A program made the position numbers and the translations under genes. The notes under the pieces were generated by a model. It had not been told where the DNA came from. It ran no database searches and worked only from the letters and a program-made list of their open reading frames with translations. From Alphaproteobacteria bacterium (GTDB lineage Bacteria; Pseudomonadota; Alphaproteobacteria; Rs-D84): DNA of 45,623 nucleotides. The stretch spans positions 1 to 45,623 of the forward strand of contig JAKSTE010000001.1 of NCBI GenBank assembly GCA_024402735.1. Direction: 5' to 3'. Shown in pieces: positions 41,617-45,623 of this stretch (its first letter is position 1; the number at the start of each line of letters is the position of its first letter).

Positions 41617-42984
41617 ATGAACAAATTAATATATATACTATTTTTGATGCCATTTTGTGCAATGGCAAGTAAACCTGATTGTGCGGTAATGGAGTCTGTT
41701 CCAGAAGAAGAATTGAAGTTGCAAGATGTTGTTGGTCTTGGTTTGTGTCGAAATCCACAAACAGCTGCAGCTTATAAATCTTTACAATCTACTAAATTTA
41801 ATAAAAACGCTGGTTATTCTAAATATTTACCTAACGTTAGTTTGTCTGGAAATGCTACAAAAAAATTCGATGCGGCTACAGACAAAAGAGAAGAACATTG
41901 GAACGATTGGAATTATGGAGCTTCTTTATCTGCTTCGTATCTGATTTTTGATTTTGGGAAACGTTTATCAGAAATGAATCAGTTGTTGGCAACATATAGA
42001 GCCGCTGGGTTTGATTTTAGTGAAACTATACAAAACTATGTTTATGGTTTGATTGGTTCGTATTATGAATTGTTGAATGCTGACGCCGATGTAAAATCTG
42101 CAAAGTCTGCGTTAACTGTTGCACAAACAGCGAAAGATACAGCTGATAAAAAATTTAAAGCAGGTGCTGTTGCAAAGGCTGATGTTTATAAAGCAGAAAC
42201 AACTTTAGCTAATTCTAAATTGGCTTTAGAGAGAGCTAACAATAATCGTGAAATAGCAAAAGGTGCTTTGTTAACAAAATTATCTTTTCCTGCTAATCAA
42301 CAAATAAAGATTGCGGACATGCCTTCTACTTTTGGTTCGAATGCAGAAATTGAAAATTTAGAAGAGTTGATAGCTTTGGCTCGTGATAAAAGACCGGATT
42401 TATTAAAAGCTACAGCACAAAAAGATGCAGCTTGGCATAAACGTAATTCTGTGTTTTTACAAAATACACCAAGTTTTAAATTAAATGGAAGTGTTGGTTG
42501 GAATGATGAAACATTACCTGGTGTTTTTGAAACTCATCCATATAAAACAAGTGGTTCTATAGGTGTAAGTGTTTCTATGCCTATATTTACCGGGTTTTCA
42601 AATTTATATAGTAGTCGTGCTGCAGAAGCTGATTATGAACGTGCACAATATAATGAACAGGAAATAACAAATGAAGCTATGTTAGATGTGTTTACCGCAT
42701 ATCAGAATTATAAAACAGCACAAAATGTTTTAAAACAAACTGAGGCTTTGTTGAAATCAGCCACAGAATCTGAAAGAGTTTCTGCTGGGATGTATAAGGT
42801 TGGTCGTTCAACAATGTTAGAATGGCAGACTGCACAAGCAGAATTGGTTGATGCACGTAAACAAAACAATGCTGCTAAATATGATTTGTTTATAAAACGT
42901 GCGGCTGTTGCTTTGGCTATAGGAGATATAAAGTCTGATTTGGAGGAGATGAGAAATGAAGGCGGAGAACAAAACAAAAAGTAA
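41617..42984 (+). CDS. tolC: TolC-family outer-membrane efflux channel
   Basis: The 455-residue protein has a signal peptide (MNKLIYILFLMPFCAMA), then two repeats of the outer-membrane factor fold. The family patterns are YLPNVSLSGNATKKFD and LIFDFGKRLSEM in the first half, TPSFKLNGSVGW and VSMPIFTGFSNLYSSRAAEADYERAQY in the second, with long coiled-coil helices between. AAGAGAGA lies before the ATG at 41617; an extension to 41566 would cover the promoter. It forms the exit duct for the MacA/MacB-type pump downstream. Confidence 0.9.
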   Translation: MNKLIYILFLMPFCAMASKPDCAVMESVPEEELKLQDVVGLGLCRNPQTAAAYKSLQSTKFNKNAGYSKYLPNVSLSGNATKKFDAATDKREEHWNDWNYGASLSASYLIFDFGKRLSEMNQLLATYRAAGFDFSETIQNYVYGLIGSYYELLNADADVKSAKSALTVAQTAKDTADKKFKAGAVAKADVYKAETTLANSKLALERANNNREIAKGALLTKLSFPANQQIKIADMPSTFGSNAEIENLEELIALARDKRPDLLKATAQKDAAWHKRNSVFLQNTPSFKLNGSVGWNDETLPGVFETHPYKTSGSIGVSVSMPIFTGFSNLYSSRAAEADYERAQYNEQEITNEAMLDVFTAYQNYKTAQNVLKQTEALLKSATESERVSAGMYKVGRSTMLEWQTAQAELVDARKQNNAAKYDLFIKRAAVALAIGDIKSDLEEMRNEGGEQNKK

Positions 42985-44164
42985 TATATTTACAAAATTT
43001 ATTGGTTGGATAAAAAGACATAAGTTTTTGTGTGTATTGTTTGTTATCATATTTGTGATATTGAGTATAGTTTTTAGCGCTGGTAAAAAAGAATCATTAA
43101 AGAAAGAGTATATGACGATTAATATTAATCGTGGTGATTTAATGCAAACAGTTACTGCTACAGGTGAAATTAATCCTGTTAATACAGTAAGTGTTGGTTC
43201 TCAGGTTTCTGGTACCATAGATGCAATTTATGTGGATTATAATTCCCGTGTTAAAAAAGGTGATATTTTATTAACAATAGAACCTTCTGTTTTACAATCT
43301 TCTGTTGATGAAGCTATGGCTTCTTTAAAATCTTCAGAATCCAATTTAAATTTTGCAAAAAGCGAATATCAAAGAAATAAATCTTTATATGACGCAGGTT
43401 TTATTTCTCGTGCAGAAATGGAACAGTCTTTAACAACATATGAACAAGCAGAGCAAAATGTAAAAAAAGCACAATACTCATATAATCGTGCAGTTACAAA
43501 TTTGGGTTATGCTACAATTACATCTCCTGTTGATGGAACTGTTATTTCTCGTAAAGTAGATAAAGGACAAACTGTAGCGGCTTCTTTCCAAACGCCAGAT
43601 TTATTTGAAATAGCTGAAGATTTATCAAAAATGCAAATAGAAACATCTGTGTCAGAAGCAGATATAGGTATGATAAAAGAAGGACAAGATGTTACATTTA
43701 CCGTAGATGCATATTCATCAGATGTTTTTGAAGGTGAGGTTCGTCAAATTAGGTTGTCACCAACTACAACATCAAACGTTGTTGTTTATACTGTTGTTAT
43801 TGATGTTGATAATGCTGATTTAAGATTAATGCCAGGAATGACGGCTTTTGTTACAATAGTTGTGGCCGAATCGAAAAATGCCTGGAAGGTTCAGAATTCT
43901 GGTTTGTTAACTAGAACATTTAAAAACATTTCTGATTCTGTTCCTGAAGGTGTTGATCCAAAAACACATTTGGCAGTTCAACGTAATGGTGATGTCGTTT
44001 TTATTCCTTATAAGAAAGGATTGGTTACTGCAACAGAGACAGAACTTATATCTGATCAAATTCAAGATAAAGACAAAATAATAGTTGGCCGTGTTGGACA
44101 AGAATCTTCTATAAAATCCAATACAAAACGTCAGGTAGGACATCCTGGCGGAAGACCAATGTAA
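42956..44164 (+). CDS. macA: Periplasmic adaptor subunit, MacA/HlyD family
   Basis: The 402-residue protein has a membrane helix (about residues 20-42), a lipoyl half (VSVGSQVSGTIDAIYVDYNSRVKKGDILL), a helical hairpin of about 80 residues (KSSESNLNFAKSEYQRNKSLYDAG), then the second lipoyl half (ATITSPVDGTVISRKVDKGQTV) and beta-barrel (SPTTTSNVVVYTVVIDVDN). The hairpin length and TSNVVVYTVV are typical of MacA. It overlaps the tolC-like gene by 29 bases. The substrate of the pump cannot be told from sequence. Confidence 0.9.
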   Translation: MKAENKTKSNIFTKFIGWIKRHKFLCVLFVIIFVILSIVFSAGKKESLKKEYMTININRGDLMQTVTATGEINPVNTVSVGSQVSGTIDAIYVDYNSRVKKGDILLTIEPSVLQSSVDEAMASLKSSESNLNFAKSEYQRNKSLYDAGFISRAEMEQSLTTYEQAEQNVKKAQYSYNRAVTNLGYATITSPVDGTVISRKVDKGQTVAASFQTPDLFEIAEDLSKMQIETSVSEADIGMIKEGQDVTFTVDAYSSDVFEGEVRQIRLSPTTTSNVVVYTVVIDVDNADLRLMPGMTAFVTIVVAESKNAWKVQNSGLLTRTFKNISDSVPEGVDPKTHLAVQRNGDVVFIPYKKGLVTATETELISDQIQDKDKIIVGRVGQESSIKSNTKRQVGHPGGRPM

Positions 44165-44181
44165 TATAGAGTCTATATAGT

Positions 44182-44925
44182 ATGAAACAACCACCCGTAA
44201 TATCTCTTAAGAAAATATGTAAAAGCTTTCCTTTGGAAGTTGGTGGAGAACAACAAGTTCTTTTTGATGTTAGTTTTGATATTAATCCAGGAGAATTTGT
44301 AGCTATCATGGGGCCTTCTGGTTCCGGAAAATCTACTTGTATGAATATTGTTGGTGCTTTAGATACGGCTTCTTCTGGAATATATGAATTATATGGTAAA
44401 GATATTACAACAATGTCTGCAGATGAATTGGCAACTATTCGTAACGAATACATAGGGTTTGTTTTTCAGAATTTTAATTTGTTATCTAAAAGAAATATTT
44501 TAGATAATGTAATGCTTCCTTTAATGTATCGTGGCATACCAATGTCTGAGAGAATAAGTAAATCTAGAGAAATGTTAAAATTGGTAGGATTAGAAAATTT
44601 TGAAACTTATTTACCTACTCAGTTATCTGGCGGTATGAAACAGAGGGTAGCTATAGCTAGGGCTTTGGCTGGAGATCCAAAATTGATTTTGGCTGATGAA
44701 CCTACAGGGGCTTTAGATAGTAAAATGGGTAATGAAATTCTGAGATTCTTTAAAAAATTAAATAAGGATTTAGGAATTACTATAATTATGATAACCCATG
44801 AGTTTGAAATAGCTAGTTATGCAGATAGAATTCTTCATGTGTACGACGGACGTATAACTTATGATGGTCCAGTTCCTAAGAATGAACATGTGTTATTAAA
44901 ATCAGAAAAGAGCCGTAAAAAATGA
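44182..44925 (+). CDS. macB: ABC transporter ATP-binding protein, MacB/LolD type
   Basis: The 247-residue nucleotide-binding subunit has Walker A MGPSGSGKSTCMNI, Q-loop VFQNFNLL, signature QLSGGMKQRVAIARAL, Walker B LILADEPTGALDSK and the H-loop MITHE. GALDTASSG and the LLSKRNILDNVMLPLMYR segment are typical of the MacB/FtsE group. In E. coli MacB the ATPase and permease are one chain; here they are separate, with ATGA overlap. The TGA stop would be followed by TAA after five codons. Confidence 0.9.
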   Translation: MKQPPVISLKKICKSFPLEVGGEQQVLFDVSFDINPGEFVAIMGPSGSGKSTCMNIVGALDTASSGIYELYGKDITTMSADELATIRNEYIGFVFQNFNLLSKRNILDNVMLPLMYRGIPMSERISKSREMLKLVGLENFETYLPTQLSGGMKQRVAIARALAGDPKLILADEPTGALDSKMGNEILRFFKKLNKDLGITIIMITHEFEIASYADRILHVYDGRITYDGPVPKNEHVLLKSEKSRKK

Positions 44926-45623
44926 CATTTAGTGATATTTTAAAAGAATCTTGGTTGTCTATTAGCGGAAATAAACTTCGTTCGTTTTTGACAGTTTTGG
45001 GTATTATTATTGGTGTTATGGCTGTTGTGATAATGGTTGCTGTTGGAGAAACAGTACAACAATCAATTACAGATCAGTTTTCTTCCTTGGGTACAAATAC
45101 AATTATGATTAGAGCTGGGGCCGCACAAAGTGCGGGGGTTCGTTCCGGAAATAGACAAACACTTACGATGGATGATGCTGAATATATTGGTAAACTTCCG
45201 GATGTTGCTGCAGTTACCCCTGTACAGAATGGTAGTGCACAAGTTATTTATGGAAACAAAAACTGGGCTACAGCTATGGTTGGGTGTTATCCAGATTATA
45301 CAATAGTTCAAAATATAGAAATGGAATATGGAACATTTTTTGACAGAATGGCTGTTAAAAATGCATCAACATATGCTGTTATAGGTTCTGATACGGCGGA
45401 AGAATTAGGGTTGCCTAGCAATCCTGTTGGAGAAATTATTCGTATTCAAAATACACCGTTTGTTATCATAGGATTGATGAAATCAAAAGGCGATTCTGCC
45501 ATGGGTAGCCAAGATGATATGGTTATCATTCCAATAACAACACTTAAAAAACGTTTACAGGGTTCAAGATTTCCAAACTCTGTTAATATGATTTCTATAA
45601 AATTATATCAAGATGCAGATAAT
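44922..45623 (+). CDS. macB: ABC transporter permease, MacB/FtsX type (cut by window edge)
   Basis: The first 234 codons are in the window and remain open to the edge. The chain begins MTFSDILKESWLSISGNKLRS, then a membrane helix (LTVLGIIIGVMAVVIMVAVGE), then the MacB periplasmic domain with SSLGTNTIMIRAG, MDDAEYIGKLPDVAAVTPV and IPITTLKKRLQGS. Three C-terminal membrane helices should lie beyond the window. Its ATG overlaps the ATPase stop. Confidence 0.9.
   Translation, partial: MTFSDILKESWLSISGNKLRSFLTVLGIIIGVMAVVIMVAVGETVQQSITDQFSSLGTNTIMIRAGAAQSAGVRSGNRQTLTMDDAEYIGKLPDVAAVTPVQNGSAQVIYGNKNWATAMVGCYPDYTIVQNIEMEYGTFFDRMAVKNASTYAVIGSDTAEELGLPSNPVGEIIRIQNTPFVIIGLMKSKGDSAMGSQDDMVIIPITTLKKRLQGSRFPNSVNMISIKLYQDADN

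Noticed and set aside
43907..44453. Minus-strand frames opposite the MacA and ATPase genes
   Set aside because: They are complements of conserved adaptor and ABC motifs and show no independent coding signal.

Overview
This is a low-GC chromosomal segment of a Gram-negative bacterium, most likely an uncultured alphaproteobacterium of the Rickettsiales/Holosporales/RF32 type. The assignment rests on the alphaproteobacterial SspB, an AccB with EAMKTFN, a eukaryote-like IleRS, the AT-rich codon use and lipid A genes (lpxC, lpxK). It was made from the reading frames alone, without database searches. All 45.6 kb reads as normal chromosome: 47 protein-coding genes (two cut by the window edges, one a 9-codon leader peptide), four tRNAs, short intergenic gaps, and no insertion sequence, prophage or CRISPR array.

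Layout. 1-3618 (-): R64/TCP-like type IVb pilus operon pilO-pilP-pilQ-pilR (pilR cut by the edge). 3709-6635 (-): outer-membrane lipid operon, DUF374 acyltransferase-lpxK-lpxC-lipoprotein. 6743-6819 (+): initiator tRNA, divergent from the lipid operon. 6893-10221 (-): part of a type IV secretion system, virB3-virB4 plus a secreted HExxH protein. 10222-10535: the only gene-free stretch over 300 bp, with five TTATNAACA nonamers, followed by rpmJ. 10731-12552: an isolated short SufD-like gene and ychF. 12576-20624 (-): cell shape and replication block mreC-mreD-mrdA-rodA-topA-dnaG. 20751-24698 (+): rpmI-rplT-pheS-pheT, where pheT carries an in-frame UGA. 24725-28980 (-): ileS, a Cys-rich anchored protein and nth, behind a leader that looks like a ribosome-mediated attenuator. 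29193-29617 (+): two small unknown genes, then tRNA-Thr (-). 29828-33083 (-): fabD-fabG-mnmG. 33162-35964 (-): metG, a Cys/His-rich protein and queH, with tRNA-Val upstream. 36190-37986 (-): accB-accC. 38057-38642 (-): rnpA-yidD. 38756-39805 (+): mreB. 39831-41464 (-): tRNA-Cys, recF, sspB. 41617-45623 (+): TolC/MacA/MacB tripartite efflux genes, the last one cut by the edge.

The genes mostly build and supply the cell envelope (peptidoglycan elongasome, lipid A, fatty acid initiation, efflux, surface pilus and secretion) together with core translation. Four aminoacyl-tRNA synthetase genes (pheS, pheT, ileS, metG) and four tRNAs are present.

The two most notable observations are (1) a leader upstream of ileS encoding MNKKIIIIR-stop, followed by a competing hairpin and a Rho-independent terminator, which predicts isoleucine-dependent attenuation of ileS; and (2) a UGA codon inside an otherwise intact, essential pheT, where Trp would fit. 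Other leads: a set of near-identical terminators at convergent gene ends, a possible AT-adapted DnaA-box cluster, an orphan half-size SufD, and several small Cys-rich proteins without a recognised family.
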